Translations under genes and position numbers: made by a program
The notes under the pieces: generated by a model
Told to the model about the DNA's origin: nothing
Databases searched by the model: none
What the model saw: the letters and a program-made list of their open reading frames with translations, nothing else
Part shown: piece after piece, positions 7,701 to 16,686 of the stretch
Position numbering within the stretch: position 1 is the first letter of the stretch
Layout of the letters: every line of letters begins with the position of its first letter
Assembly (NCBI RefSeq): GCF_017833525.1
Contig: NZ_JAFICD010000002.1
Span: 310,001 to 374,000, forward strand
Source of the DNA: Duganella sp. 1411
Lineage (GTDB): Bacteria; Pseudomonadota; Gammaproteobacteria; Burkholderiales; Burkholderiaceae_D
DNA length: 64,000 bases
Direction: 5' to 3'

Positions 7701-9574
7701 GGTGGTGGCGGTGCTGCGCCGCCGTGCTGGCGTGCGCCGCCGCCTCGCTGCCGTGGCTGACGCTGGAACCGGCGCCCGACGACGCCGTCGTCGAACTCGG
7801 GCGGGCGATGATGGTCGAGTCGGCCGAGACCGCGCCGCCGCCGGACTCGGCGCCCTGGCGGGAGACGGCGCTGCCGCTGTCGCGCGGCCAGCCGTCCCGC
7901 GGCGCCTGGTTGCGCATGACGTTCGACGTCGCCGGCGCGCCGGCGGAATTCTGGGGCGTCCTGCTGCCCTACCTGTACGGCGGCGGCCAGGTCTGGCTCG
8001 ACGGCCGCCTGGTCGGCGACCTGCCCGTCAGCGGCCCGGCCTTGCACGTGCGCTGGGAGCGGCCGGCCCTGTTCGTCCTGCCGCGCGACAGCCTGGGCGC
8101 CGGGCGCCACGCGCTGGCGATCCACGCCAGCCCGGTGGCCGGCGAAACGGCCATGAACGTCGCGCCGCCCCGCGTCGGGCCGCTGACGCAGCTGCGCCCC
8201 CAGTTCGACCGGCGCTACTTCTGGATGCACACGATGCCGGAGCTGACCGTCGGCGGCTGCCTGGTCGTCGCGATGCTCATGCTGCTGATCTGGTGGCGCT
8301 TGCCGGAAGAGCTGCTGTACGGCTGGTTCGGCGTCGCCGCCCTGATGTGGGGCATCCGCACGCTGACCTTCGTGATCGAGGCGGTGCCGCCGGAGCGCTG
8401 GCAGTGGTGGCGTCTGCTATATCTGGCGAGCACGGGCGGCTTCATCGTGGTGCTGGCGCTGTTCGCCGGCCGCCTCGGCGACCTGCACAACCGCTGGAGC
8501 GAGCGCGCGCTGCTGGCCTACTGGGCCATCGGCCCCGCCTGGCGGCTGATGAGCGGCATCGACAGCGACGAGTTGGTCAACCGGCTGTGGATCGCCGGCC
8601 TGATCCCGATCGCGATCGCCATCGTGGTCATGTCGGTCGTCACCGCCATGCGCCAGCGCACGCCGCTGTCGTTCCTGTTGCCGGCCACGCTGGCCGTGGC
8701 GACGCTGACCGGCATCCATGATTATCTGATCGTGTGGCAGCCGTCGTTGCTGGCGCCGTTGGCGCCGGGCTGGGTGGGCCAGCGCTATTTCCTGCTGCAC
8801 TACGGCGCCGACCTGGTGCTGGTAGCGATGGGCGTGCTGCTGTGCGCGCGCTTCGTGCTCAGCGTGCGCGCGCTGCGCGAGCTCAACGAGACGCTCGAAT
8901 CGCGCATCGCCGACCGCGAGCGCGCGCTGACGGCCAACTTCGACCGCATGGCCGAACTGGAGCGGCAAAACGCGGCGGCCGTCGAGCGCAAGCTGATCAT
9001 GCGCGAGATCCACGACGGCCTCGGCTCCAAGCTGTTCACGTCGCTGTCGCGCGTCGAGCGCGGCGCCATGGACGCCATCGAGATGGCCTCCTCGTTACGG
9101 GCGTGCATCGCCGACATGCGCCTCGCGCTCGAAGCGCTGGCGCCCGACGACCATGACCTGCAGGTGGCGTTCGGCGACTTCATGTTCCGTTGGGGCGCCG
9201 AGCTGAAGGCGATCGACGTGCAGTGCGCATGGACCGTCGAGCTTCCCGACGACGCCTTGCAACTGGGGCCGCACGCCACGCTGCAGGTGTTGCGCACGGC
9301 GCAGGAGGCGCTCACCAATGTCGCCAAGCACGCCGGCGCGCGCCGGGTCGAATTGTCGCTGGTGGTGCGCGACGGCCGGCTGGTGCTGCGCGTGGCCGAC
9401 GACGGCGTCGGCCTCGCCCACAACCCCGGGTCCGGCGGACGGGGCATGCGCAACATGGCGGCGCGCGCCCAGCAGCTCGGCGGCACGCTGCGCATCGAAC
9501 CCGGCGCCCGGCTGGGGACCGTCGTCACGCTGGCGCTGGATCTGGAACGGGCCGGCCGCCCGCGCATAGCGTGA
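7697..9574 (+). CDS. NarL-family membrane sensor histidine kinase
   Basis: A 625-aa sensor. An N-terminal signal/anchor segment is followed by an extracytoplasmic beta-rich domain (about residues 25-175), seven hydrophobic segments (about 180-385) and a coiled-coil linker. The HisKA_3 dimerisation segment MREIHDGLGSK contains His439, and the HATPase domain shows EALTNVAKHA and VADDGVGL. The layout is that of 7TMR-DISM type sensors with a NarL-class kinase core. The ATG overlaps the TGA of the response-regulator gene (ATGA), so the two are co-translated. The signal sensed is unknown; related extracytoplasmic domains often bind carbohydrates. Confidence 0.88.
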   Translation: MRWWRCCAAVLACAAASLPWLTLEPAPDDAVVELGRAMMVESAETAPPPDSAPWRETALPLSRGQPSRGAWLRMTFDVAGAPAEFWGVLLPYLYGGGQVWLDGRLVGDLPVSGPALHVRWERPALFVLPRDSLGAGRHALAIHASPVAGETAMNVAPPRVGPLTQLRPQFDRRYFWMHTMPELTVGGCLVVAMLMLLIWWRLPEELLYGWFGVAALMWGIRTLTFVIEAVPPERWQWWRLLYLASTGGFIVVLALFAGRLGDLHNRWSERALLAYWAIGPAWRLMSGIDSDELVNRLWIAGLIPIAIAIVVMSVVTAMRQRTPLSFLLPATLAVATLTGIHDYLIVWQPSLLAPLAPGWVGQRYFLLHYGADLVLVAMGVLLCARFVLSVRALRELNETLESRIADRERALTANFDRMAELERQNAAAVERKLIMREIHDGLGSKLFTSLSRVERGAMDAIEMASSLRACIADMRLALEALAPDDHDLQVAFGDFMFRWGAELKAIDVQCAWTVELPDDALQLGPHATLQVLRTAQEALTNVAKHAGARRVELSLVVRDGRLVLRVADDGVGLAHNPGSGGRGMRNMAARAQQLGGTLRIEPGARLGTVVTLALDLERAGRPRIA

Positions 9575-9797
9575 GCGCGGGATTCCGCGCCGTGGCCGGC
9601 GCTTCTAGAATCGGTCCTGTCGCTTGCCTCCCACCATCGCCCGCCAGGAGCCGCCCATGCCCGCCAGCATCGCCGCCGCCGGCCGGACCGCCTTGACCGC
9701 CACCCAGCCCGCCTGACGCGCGCCGATCGCCTGGACATGTGGTTTTACGAGCGCTGGACCGGCCATCACGCGTCAAGCGCGGCGGTCGCGGTACCGG
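9575..9797. other. Gene-poor convergent gap with a tiny frame
   Basis: The gap between the convergent sensor kinase and LysR genes contains a TAGAAT sequence at 9606, a ribosome-binding-site-like AGGAG and a 19-codon frame from 9658 that ends in TGA. A neighbouring frame reads ADRLDMWFYERWTG, which looks coding. It may be a decayed gene; I do not call a CDS. Confidence 0.3.
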
Positions 9798-10700
9798 TCA
9801 ATCCCGCCGCGCCATGCGCGCGCCGTCGAACCCCGGCAGGATGTCGCGGACGAACATCTGCAGGATGGGATTTTCATTGTCGCGCCGATAGACGCACACG
9901 GTATGGACCGGTTCGGTCTCCATGCGGCGCAGCACGATGCCGTCGAACTGCAGGCGGGCGCAGGATTGCGAGACCAGGGCGGCGCCGATGCCGGCGCTCA
10001 CCAGCGCCAGCATCGTGTGCACCTGGCCGATGTGCTCGACCACGTCCGGCGCCACGTTGGCGCGCTCGAAGCGGCTGGTCAACATCTGGTAGAACGGGCG
10101 CGCCTCGTGCGGCGAGTACATGATGAAGGGCCGCCGGTGCAGGCAGGCCAAGGTCGGCGCCTGCGGATACGAGTCCGCCTCGCGCGCCGGGATCGCCAGC
10201 AGCATGTCTTCCGTCGCGATCGGCAGGCTCACCAGCTCCTGGTGCAGCGCCAGCGGCCGCATCAGTCCCAGGTCGAGCTGCCCGGCGCCGAGCGCTTCCA
10301 CCTGCGCCGTGCTGACCAGTTCCTTGAGCGACAGCGCCAGTTGCGGCGTGCGTTCGCGCAGGCGCCGCACCACCTCCGGCAGCAGCGTATAGCCCGACGC
10401 CGACGTGAAACCGATGGTCAGGCTACCCTGCTCGCCCTTGGCCACGCGCCGCGCCAACAGGCCGGCCTCGTCGACCATGCGCAGGATGCGCAGCGCTTCG
10501 GGCAGGAAGGCGTGGCCGGCGGCGGTCAGGCGCACGACCCGGCTGCTACGGTCGAGCAATTGCACGCCGACGTTATGCTCGAGCAGCTGGATCTGCCGGC
10601 TCAGCGGCGGCTGCGTCATGTTCAGGCGCTCGGCCGCCCGCCCGAAGTGCAACTCCTCGGCGACGGCGACAAAGCAGCGCAACTGGCTGATTTCAAACAT
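9798..10700 (-). CDS. LysR-type regulator of glucarate operon
   Basis: A 300-aa LysR regulator. The N-terminal winged HTH is clear ([20 protein letters not shown], then [10 protein letters not shown]), followed by an effector-binding domain. The ATG at 10700 has AGGGG upstream and places [10 protein letters not shown] at the N-terminus as is usual for the family. It is divergent from the glucarate transporter and dehydratase genes, so it probably senses an aldarate or a downstream intermediate and controls the shared 240-base intergenic region. The effector is inferred from context only. Confidence 0.88.
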   Translation of the reverse strand: MFEISQLRCFVAVAEELHFGRAAERLNMTQPPLSRQIQLLEHNVGVQLLDRSSRVVRLTAAGHAFLPEALRILRMVDEAGLLARRVAKGEQGSLTIGFTSASGYTLLPEVVRRLRERTPQLALSLKELVSTAQVEALGAGQLDLGLMRPLALHQELVSLPIATEDMLLAIPAREADSYPQAPTLACLHRRPFIMYSPHEARPFYQMLTSRFERANVAPDVVEHIGQVHTMLALVSAGIGAALVSQSCARLQFDGIVLRRMETEPVHTVCVYRRDNENPILQMFVRDILPGFDGARMARRD

Positions 10701-10769
10701 GGGACCCCTGGTTCGATCGATGGATGGATGGACGACCACGTTATTGTATGCCCCGGCGGCCATCGATTC

Positions 10770-10830
10770 AATTTGTGCATTGATCGATACAGCATTTGAT
10801 TTGATCGAACATCGATCGAGTCATATGATC
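10770..10830. promoter_or_regulatory. Candidate LysR operator cluster
   Basis: Between the divergent LysR gene and the gudP-like gene the sequence contains repeated overlapping TGATCGA/ATCGAT elements (at about 10778, 10801 and 10811), the last two forming an interrupted palindrome. This is the most AT-rich part of the gap and is a plausible LysR binding and promoter region. No exact promoter is assigned. Confidence 0.35.
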
Positions 10831-10939
10831 GTGACAGCGATGCGGCACCTGCGCAGGCAGGGACGAAGCGACGGCAGCGACCGCGCGTGCATCGCCCACC
10901 GGCCCACCCGGCCGGCCTACGACGATCAACGGAGACTAT

Positions 10940-12298
10940 ATGGAACAAATCAACACCGGCGCCGCAGCGGGCGCCGCCCAAGGCCGGACGCGCACGCGCT
11001 GGATGATCCTCGCGATGTTGTTCGCGATCACCACCATCAATTACGCCGACCGCGCCACCATCTCGATCGCCGGGCCCGAAATCAAGAAGGAACTCGGCCT
11101 CTCCGCCGTCCAGATGGGCTTTGTGTTTTCCGCCTTCGCCTGGTCGTATGTGCTGGCCCAGATCCCCGGCGGCTGGCTGCTGGACCGCTTCGGCTCCCGC
11201 ATCACCTACTTCTTCAGCATTTTCCTGTGGTCGCTGTTCACGCTGTTCACCGGCGCGGCCGGCTTCTTCACCGGCGGCGCGGCCGTGGCGGTGCTGTTCG
11301 CGCTGCGCATGCTGGTGGGGCTGGCCGAGGCGCCCTCCTTCCCCGGCAACAGCCGCATCGCGTCGGCCTGGTTTCCGACCAACGAGCGCGGCCTGGCCGC
11401 CGCCATCTTCAATTCCGCCCAGTACTTCGCCACCGTGCTGTTCGCCCCCATCATGGGGTGGCTGGTGCACACCCACGGCTGGCACAGCGTGTTCTACGTG
11501 ATGGGCGGCCTCGGCATCCTGATGTCGCTGATCTGGCTGAAGACCATCTACGGGCCGAGGGAACATCCGCGCGTCAACGCCAGCGAACTGCACTACATCC
11601 AGCAAGGCGGCGCCCTGGTCGACCTGGAGCAGCGCGGCGGCGCCGGGCGGCCGGCGCAGGTGGACACCCTGGCCTGCATCAAGGAATTGCTGGCCAACCG
11701 CATGCTGCTGGGCGTCTACATCGGCCAATACTGCATCACCACGCTCACCTATTTCTTCCTGACCTGGTTTCCCGTCTACCTGGTGCAGGAGCGCCACATG
11801 ACGATTCTCAAGGCCGGCTTCGTGGCCTCGCTGCCGGCGGTCGCGGGCTTTTTGGGCGGCATCGTCGGCGGCTGGATGTCGGACCGCCTGGCCAAGGCCG
11901 GCTACTCGCTGTCGGTGTCGCGCAAGGTGCCCATCGTCATCGGCATGGTGTTGTCGATGAGCATGATCGCCTGCAACTACGTCGACGCCGACACCCTGGT
12001 CGTGGCCGTGATGTCGCTGGCCTTCTTCGGCAAGGGCATCGGCGCGCTCGGCTGGGCCGTCGTGTCGGACACCTCGCCCAAGGAGGCCGGCGGCCTGAGC
12101 GGCGCGCTGTTCAACACCTTCGGCAACACCGCCGGCATCACCACGCCGATCGTGATCGGCTACATCGTCCAGAACACCGGCTCGTTTTCCGGCGCGCTGC
12201 TGTTCGTCGGCGCCAACGCGGCGCTGGCCGTGGCCTGCTACCTGTTCGTCGTCGGCGACATCGAGCGCGTCAAGCTGGTCAAATCCTTGAAGCCATAA
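10940..12298 (+). CDS. MFS aldarate (glucarate/galactarate) transporter
   Basis: A 452-aa major facilitator with 12 hydrophobic segments. The start region ([20 protein letters not shown]) and the RFGSR loop between TM2 and TM3 match the anion:cation symporter subfamily that includes GudP/GarP and ExuT. Its position directly before glucarate dehydratase (26-base gap) supports D-glucarate or galactarate uptake by proton symport. GGAGA lies nine bases before the ATG. Substrate preference between glucarate and galactarate cannot be settled from sequence alone. Confidence 0.85.
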   Translation: MEQINTGAAAGAAQGRTRTRWMILAMLFAITTINYADRATISIAGPEIKKELGLSAVQMGFVFSAFAWSYVLAQIPGGWLLDRFGSRITYFFSIFLWSLFTLFTGAAGFFTGGAAVAVLFALRMLVGLAEAPSFPGNSRIASAWFPTNERGLAAAIFNSAQYFATVLFAPIMGWLVHTHGWHSVFYVMGGLGILMSLIWLKTIYGPREHPRVNASELHYIQQGGALVDLEQRGGAGRPAQVDTLACIKELLANRMLLGVYIGQYCITTLTYFFLTWFPVYLVQERHMTILKAGFVASLPAVAGFLGGIVGGWMSDRLAKAGYSLSVSRKVPIVIGMVLSMSMIACNYVDADTLVVAVMSLAFFGKGIGALGWAVVSDTSPKEAGGLSGALFNTFGNTAGITTPIVIGYIVQNTGSFSGALLFVGANAALAVACYLFVVGDIERVKLVKSLKP

Positions 12299-12324
12299 AC
12301 GTCCCCCTCATTAAAGAAGACCCC

Positions 12325-13665
12325 ATGAAAACCACCGTCACCAATACCCCCGTCGTCACCTCGCTGCGGGTCGTCCCCGTCGCCGGCCAGGACAGCATGC
12401 TGCTCAACCTGAGCGGCGCGCACAGCCCCTGGTTCACCCGCAATATCGTGATTCTCACCGACAGCGCGGGCAACACCGGCCTGGGCGAGGTCCCCGGCGG
12501 CGAGATGATCCGCAAGACCATCGACGACGCGCGCGAGCTCATCGTCGGCCAGCCGCTGTCCCGCTACAACAGCGTGCTCAACACGATGCGGACCGCCTTC
12601 GCCGACCGCGACGCCGGCGGGCGCGGCAACCAGACCTTCGACTTGCGCACCACCATCCACGCCGTCACGGCCGTCGAGTCGGCATTGCTGGACTTGCTGG
12701 GACAATTCCTGGACGTGCCCGTGGCCGAACTGCTCGGCGAAGGCATCCAGCGCCAGGCCGTGGAAATGCTGGGTTATCTGTTCTACGTGGGCGACCGCCA
12801 CAAAACCACGCTCGGCTACCGCGACGAACGGGACGCCGGCGACGACTGGTTCCGCGTGCGCAACGAGGAAGCGCTGACGCCGGAGGCCGTGGTGCGCCTG
12901 TGCGAGGCGGCGCGCGCGCGCTACGGGTTCTCGGACTTCAAGCTCAAGGGCGGCGTGCTGTCGGCCGACGCCGAGATGGAGGCGATCGTCGCCATGCATG
13001 AGCGCTTCCCGGACGCGCGCATCACGCTCGACCCGAATGGCGCTTGGTCGCTCGAGGAGGCGGTGCGGGTGTGCCGCGACAAGCACGGCATCCTGGCCTA
13101 CGCCGAAGACCCGTGCGGCGCCGAGCACGGCTTCTCGGGACGCGAGGTGCTGGCCGAATTCCGCCGCGCCACCGGCCTGCCAACCGCCACCAACATGATC
13201 GCCACCGACTGGCGCCAGATGGCCCACTCGATCGCGCTGCAATCGGTCGACATTCCGCTGGCCGATCCGCACTTCTGGACCATGCAGGGTTCGGTCCGCG
13301 TGGCCGAACTGTGCCAGATGTTCGGCCTCACCTGGGGCTCGCACTCGAACAACCACTTCGACATCTCGCTCGCCATGTTCACCCATGTGGGCGCGGCGGC
13401 GCCCGGCAAGGTCACCGCCATCGACACCCACTGGATCTGGCAGGACGGGCAGCGCCTGACCAGGGAACCGCTCAAGATCGAAGGCGGCCGGGTGCACGTG
13501 CCAGCGAAGCCGGGCCTGGGTATCGAGCTCGACGAAGCCGAACTGGAACAGGCGCACCAGGCCTACAAGAACCTGGGCCTGGGCGCGCGCGACGACGCGG
13601 CGGCCATGCAATTCCTGGTGCCGGGCTGGCAGTTCGATCCCAAGCGTCCCTGCCTGCAGCGCTAA
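12325..13665 (+). CDS. gudD: Glucarate dehydratase
   Basis: A 446-aa enolase-superfamily enzyme that dehydrates D-glucarate (and L-idarate) to 5-keto-4-deoxy-D-glucarate. The catalytic signature is complete: FKLKGG with Lys206 and Lys208, the metal ligand region LDPNGAW (Asp236, Asn238), AEDPCG, and the base in GSHSNNHFD (His340). Length equals the E. coli enzyme. It follows the transporter gene with the LysR gene upstream, forming a compact uptake-dehydration module. The later steps (KDG dehydratase/aldolase, tartronate semialdehyde reductase) are not in the window. Confidence 0.93.
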   Translation: MKTTVTNTPVVTSLRVVPVAGQDSMLLNLSGAHSPWFTRNIVILTDSAGNTGLGEVPGGEMIRKTIDDARELIVGQPLSRYNSVLNTMRTAFADRDAGGRGNQTFDLRTTIHAVTAVESALLDLLGQFLDVPVAELLGEGIQRQAVEMLGYLFYVGDRHKTTLGYRDERDAGDDWFRVRNEEALTPEAVVRLCEAARARYGFSDFKLKGGVLSADAEMEAIVAMHERFPDARITLDPNGAWSLEEAVRVCRDKHGILAYAEDPCGAEHGFSGREVLAEFRRATGLPTATNMIATDWRQMAHSIALQSVDIPLADPHFWTMQGSVRVAELCQMFGLTWGSHSNNHFDISLAMFTHVGAAAPGKVTAIDTHWIWQDGQRLTREPLKIEGGRVHVPAKPGLGIELDEAELEQAHQAYKNLGLGARDDAAAMQFLVPGWQFDPKRPCLQR

Positions 13666-13682
13666 GCCGCCGGGCGGCGGCT
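13665..13682. terminator. GC hairpin between convergent genes
   Basis: A perfect 7-bp stem (AGCCGCC / GGCGGCT) with a four-base loop lies between the convergent gudD and DJ-1 family genes. There is no T tract, so it is only a possible bidirectional transcription barrier. Confidence 0.3.
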
Positions 13683-13687
13683 CACGC

Positions 13688-14368
13688 TCAGGCGATGCGC
13701 TGGAGCAGCAGCGCGGCCGCCTCGGTCGAGGAGCCCGGATTCTGGCCGGTGATCAGCAGGCCGTCGCCGACGACATACGAACCCCAGTCCGGGCCCTTGG
13801 AATACACGCCGCCCTTGGCCTTCAGCTCGTCCTCGACCAGGAACGGCACCACATCGGTCAGCCCCACGCCCTCCTCTTCGGTGTTGGTGAAGCCGGTGAC
13901 CCGCTTGCCCTCGACCAGCGGGCGACCGTCCGCGTTTTTGACGTGGCGCAGCACGCCGGGCGCGTGGCACACCAGCCCCACCGGCTTGCCGGCCGCGACG
14001 AACGATTCGATCAGCGCGATCGAGTGGCGGTCCTCGGCCAGATCCCACAGCGGGCCGTGGCCGCCCGGATAGAAGACCGTGTCGAAATCGGCCTGCGTGA
14101 CCGCATCGAGGCGCACCGTGGCGGCCAGCTGGGCATTGGCGGCGGCGTCCGCCTCGAAGCGGCGCGTCAAGTCGGTCTGGAACGACGGCTCGTTGCTTTT
14201 CGGGTCCAGCGGCGGCTGGCCGCCCTTGGGCGAGGCCAGCACCACCTCCACGCCGGCATCCTTGAAGGTGTAGTACGGCGCGGCCAGCTCTTCCAGCCAG
14301 AAGCCGGTCTTGCGGCCGGTGTCGCCGAGCGTGTCGTGGGAAGTCAAAACCATCAGTACTTTTTTCAT
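13688..14368 (-). CDS. DJ-1/PfpI family protein (putative glyoxalase III/chaperone type)
   Basis: A 226-aa protein of the class I glutamine amidotransferase-like DJ-1/PfpI superfamily. The nucleophile elbow LVCHAPG contains Cys134, and the surrounding FYPGGHGP and the N-terminal SHDTLGDTGRKTGFWLEE segment are typical of the type 1 'glutamine amidotransferase domain' proteins that act on methylglyoxal or other reactive carbonyls. AGGAGA precedes the ATG at 14368. Its promoter carries the same 15-bp operator as the TetR gene upstream, so it is very probably repressed by that regulator and induced by electrophiles. Confidence 0.85.
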   Translation of the reverse strand: MKKVLMVLTSHDTLGDTGRKTGFWLEELAAPYYTFKDAGVEVVLASPKGGQPPLDPKSNEPSFQTDLTRRFEADAAANAQLAATVRLDAVTQADFDTVFYPGGHGPLWDLAEDRHSIALIESFVAAGKPVGLVCHAPGVLRHVKNADGRPLVEGKRVTGFTNTEEEGVGLTDVVPFLVEDELKAKGGVYSKGPDWGSYVVGDGLLITGQNPGSSTEAAALLLQRIA

Positions 14369-14403
14369 GCTGTTTCTCCTAAAGTAAATCACATCGCCAC
14401 TAT

Positions 14404-14418
14404 TAGACCGGTCGTCTA
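14404..14418. promoter_or_regulatory. TetR operator upstream of DJ-1 gene
   Basis: TAGACCGGTCGTCTA, with TAGAC/GTCTA arms, identical to the sequence upstream of the TetR gene at 15099. It resembles NemR-type boxes. It lies 36 bases before the DJ-1 start codon. Confidence 0.7.
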
Positions 14419-14428
14419 TTTATGTGGC

Positions 14429-14454
14429 AAAAAAAAGCATTTCCGGGGAAATGC
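14429..14454 (-). terminator. Terminator of the TetR gene
   Basis: On the minus strand GCATTTC/GAAATGC forms a 7-bp stem with a four-base loop, followed by eight T. It lies 16 bases after the TetR stop codon and separates it from the DJ-1 promoter. Confidence 0.75.
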
Positions 14455-14469
14455 ATACCGATCTGCCGC

Positions 14470-15078
14470 TCATGTGGGCGGCAGAGCGAGAATTCTGCGG
14501 GTGGTCGCCATCGCGGTCTCGAAAGCGGCCGTGTCGCGCTCGATCTTCACCATGACGCTGGCGCCGAGCCAGAGTTGATACAGGCTTTGGGCGACCACGT
14601 CGGCACTGCCGTCGACCTTCAGCGAGCCTTCGGCCGCGCCGGCTTCGATGGCGCGCGCCAGCCGCTCGACGATGCCCGACGTGCCCCGCTTCAGCGCCAG
14701 GCGCATCGCTTCCGACAAATCCGCCACTTCGGCGGCCAGCTTGACCGCCAGGCATTTGCCCTGGCAATCGAAGAACGATTGTGTCTCGCGCCAGACGGTC
14801 CAGTAGTTCAGCAGGCGCTGCGCCATGGTCAGGCCGGGTTGGGCCAGCGTGGCATCCAGATCCGCCAGATAGTCGTCAAAGTAGCTGTCGAGCATCGCCT
14901 CGCCGAACGCGTCCTTGGAGCCGAAGTAATGGTAGAACGACCCCTTCGGCACGCCGGCGCTGGTCAATATTTCATTGAGCCCGACCGCCGAGTAGCCCTT
15001 GCCGGCCATGATGCGCTGGCCGGTGGCCAGGATGTGGTCCCGGACGTCGACGGATTCGGTGGTGGTTGCCTTGTTCAT
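14470..15078 (-). CDS. TetR-family repressor (NemR-like)
   Basis: A 202-aa repressor with an N-terminal TetR helix-turn-helix (GYSAVGLNEILTSAGVPKGS, FYHYFGSKDAF) and a helical ligand domain. The FDCQGKCLAVKLAAEVAD stretch contains two cysteines at the position where NemR-type regulators hold a redox or electrophile-sensitive Cys, so it may sense quinones, aldehydes or hypochlorous acid. A 15-bp operator precedes both this gene and the downstream DJ-1 gene, indicating autoregulation and control of a detoxification regulon. Confidence 0.85.
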   Translation of the reverse strand: MNKATTTESVDVRDHILATGQRIMAGKGYSAVGLNEILTSAGVPKGSFYHYFGSKDAFGEAMLDSYFDDYLADLDATLAQPGLTMAQRLLNYWTVWRETQSFFDCQGKCLAVKLAAEVADLSEAMRLALKRGTSGIVERLARAIEAGAAEGSLKVDGSADVVAQSLYQLWLGASVMVKIERDTAAFETAMATTRRILALPPT

Positions 15079-15098
15079 GACCGCACTATAGCAACGAT

Positions 15099-15113
15099 TA
15101 GACCGGTCGTCTA
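15099..15113. promoter_or_regulatory. TetR operator upstream of TetR gene
   Basis: An exact second copy of TAGACCGGTCGTCTA, 20 bases before the TetR start codon. Its outer three bases double as the stop codon of the PAP2 gene on the same strand. Confidence 0.7.
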
Positions 15114-15833
15114 TAGTTTTTTTAAGGGCACCGGTGCGAAGTACCGATACAGGCTATCGACGATCAGCACGGCGATCCAGATCGACCACAAGGTGTGCGT
15201 CAGGAAGTGCGCGCCGCGCAACTGCTGGATCCAGCCCACCGTGAAACCGAACACCAGCATCGCGGCCCCGGCGGCGGCGGCCTTGCGCGGTTGGTGCGGC
15301 AGCCAGAACACGGCCAGGGCCAGCAGCCACAAGGCGCCGGAGGCGTGGCCGGCGGGCATGCAATGGCCGGAAGACACGCCCGCCGGCACCGCCTCCAGCA
15401 GACGCACGTACGGCTCGCTGCCGCCGTAGCGCTGCAAGTCCCAGGGGCAATGCGACGCGCTCACGCGCTTGAGCAGACTGACGACGGTCGGCACCAGCAC
15501 CGCCGCCGACGCCAGCACCCGCAAGCCGATGCGCCGCGACGCCGTCCAGCCCGGTCGCGGGCGCCACCAGTCCCAGGCCGCCACCGCCAGCGTGGCCACG
15601 CCCAGCACCTGTAGCCAGCTTTTGAGGATGCCGTGGTTGAAGCGGTCGGCCAGCCAGGCGCCGCGCCATGGGAAGGTGCCGCTGGCGTGGTCGAACATCC
15701 AGTCGGCCACCAGCAAGTCGAGATCGCTGTAGCGGTCGGCCCACAACAGCAGCGAGGCGGACACGGCCAGCGCCACGTGGACGCCGCGCACACGAACGGG
15801 ACGACTGGGAGCGCTGGGCGGGCTTGCGGTCAT
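15111..15833 (-). CDS. PAP2-family membrane phosphatase
   Basis: A 240-aa membrane protein with about five to six hydrophobic segments and PAP2 motifs: LLKRVSASHCPWD (motif 1 variant), CMPAGHASG (motif 2, with the acid-base His) and RGAHFLTHTLWS (motif 3, with the nucleophilic His). Relatives act on lipid phosphates such as phosphatidic acid, undecaprenyl pyrophosphate or the lipid A phosphates. The pattern 'SHCPWD...PAGHASG' is that of the lipid A phosphatase/PagP-neighbour type, but the substrate is uncertain. It lies upstream of the TetR gene with only 32 bases between. Confidence 0.8.
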   Translation of the reverse strand: MTASPPSAPSRPVRVRGVHVALAVSASLLLWADRYSDLDLLVADWMFDHASGTFPWRGAWLADRFNHGILKSWLQVLGVATLAVAAWDWWRPRPGWTASRRIGLRVLASAAVLVPTVVSLLKRVSASHCPWDLQRYGGSEPYVRLLEAVPAGVSSGHCMPAGHASGALWLLALAVFWLPHQPRKAAAAGAAMLVFGFTVGWIQQLRGAHFLTHTLWSIWIAVLIVDSLYRYFAPVPLKKL

Positions 15834-16079
15834 GGGACAGGTCGGGTTGTAATGTCACCGTATTGTGTTCCAGATTAGCCGACGCGATCAAGCGCCGTTT
15901 GGCCGGCCGGCAATGGCAGCGCAAGCCGCATGGAAAGCCAGCACGGCGCCGGCCACGCGGCTTTCACCATACATGGCGCCGGCCCGTGCGTTTCCGCTCC
16001 GAAAGGCGTCGGGCCGGCGACAGACCATGCCATAGTCGCGCCGGACGACCTGATCCGCAAACCTTGAATGGAGTGTGCC
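15834..16079. other. Divergent intergenic region
   Basis: This 246-base region separates the divergent PAP2 and EamA genes. It must carry promoters for both. I see no clear -35/-10 pair, palindrome or RNA gene. Confidence 0.4.
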
Positions 16080-16514
16080 ATGGCGACGCAAAACGGCTGG
16101 TTGTACTGGGCGATGCTGTCGGCGGTGTTCGCCGCGCTGACGGCCATCTTCGCCAAAATCGGCATCCAGGGGGTCGACTCCGACCTAGCGACGCTGATCC
16201 GCACGCTGGTGGTCATGATCGTGCTGGGCCTGTTCGTGGCGTACGCCGGCAAATGGAGCAATCCCTTGCGGTTGCCGGCCAGGACCTGGCTGTTCCTGGT
16301 GCTGTCGGCGCTGGCGACCGGCGCGTCGTGGGTCTGCTACTTCCGCGCGCTGCAACTCGGCCCGGCCTCCAAGGTGGCGCCGGTCGACAAGTTCAGCCTG
16401 GTGCTGGTGGCGCTGTTCGCCTTCGCGTTCCTCGGCGAGCGCCCCTCCCCCCGCGACTGGTCGGGCATCGCCCTGATCGCCGCCGGGGTGCTGCTGCTGG
16501 CGTGGCGACGCTGA
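16080..16514 (+). CDS. Half-size EamA-type transporter
   Basis: A 144-aa membrane protein with about five hydrophobic segments that equals one EamA repeat. Typical elements are LTAIFAKIGIQGVDSDLAT near the N-terminus and APVDKFSLVLVALFAFAFLGE followed by W.GI.LI..GVLLL at the end. Such short DMT-superfamily proteins are thought to dimerise to form a drug or metabolite exporter. The ATG at 16080 is chosen over one 12 bases upstream because GGAG is correctly spaced. The substrate is unknown. Confidence 0.82.
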   Translation: MATQNGWLYWAMLSAVFAALTAIFAKIGIQGVDSDLATLIRTLVVMIVLGLFVAYAGKWSNPLRLPARTWLFLVLSALATGASWVCYFRALQLGPASKVAPVDKFSLVLVALFAFAFLGERPSPRDWSGIALIAAGVLLLAWRR

Positions 16515-16686
16515 CCGCGCCGGCGACAACTCTACCCGCCCGCGCGTTAAGCGCGCGTTAAACAGTCGGCGCCCCGCCACACCGCTAAAAATACGCCGGC
16601 CGGGCGTTGCGCCGCCCGGCCGGCATGACCATAATTGCCGAGCGTCGCGCCCGCCGGGCCCGGCATCGATCCCCCACAGCCCACCG

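Noticed and set aside
10405..12324. Plus-strand frame running through the LysR gene and MFS gene into gudD
   Set aside because: Only the part from 12325 is real (glucarate dehydratase). The upstream part is an out-of-frame shadow without start signals.
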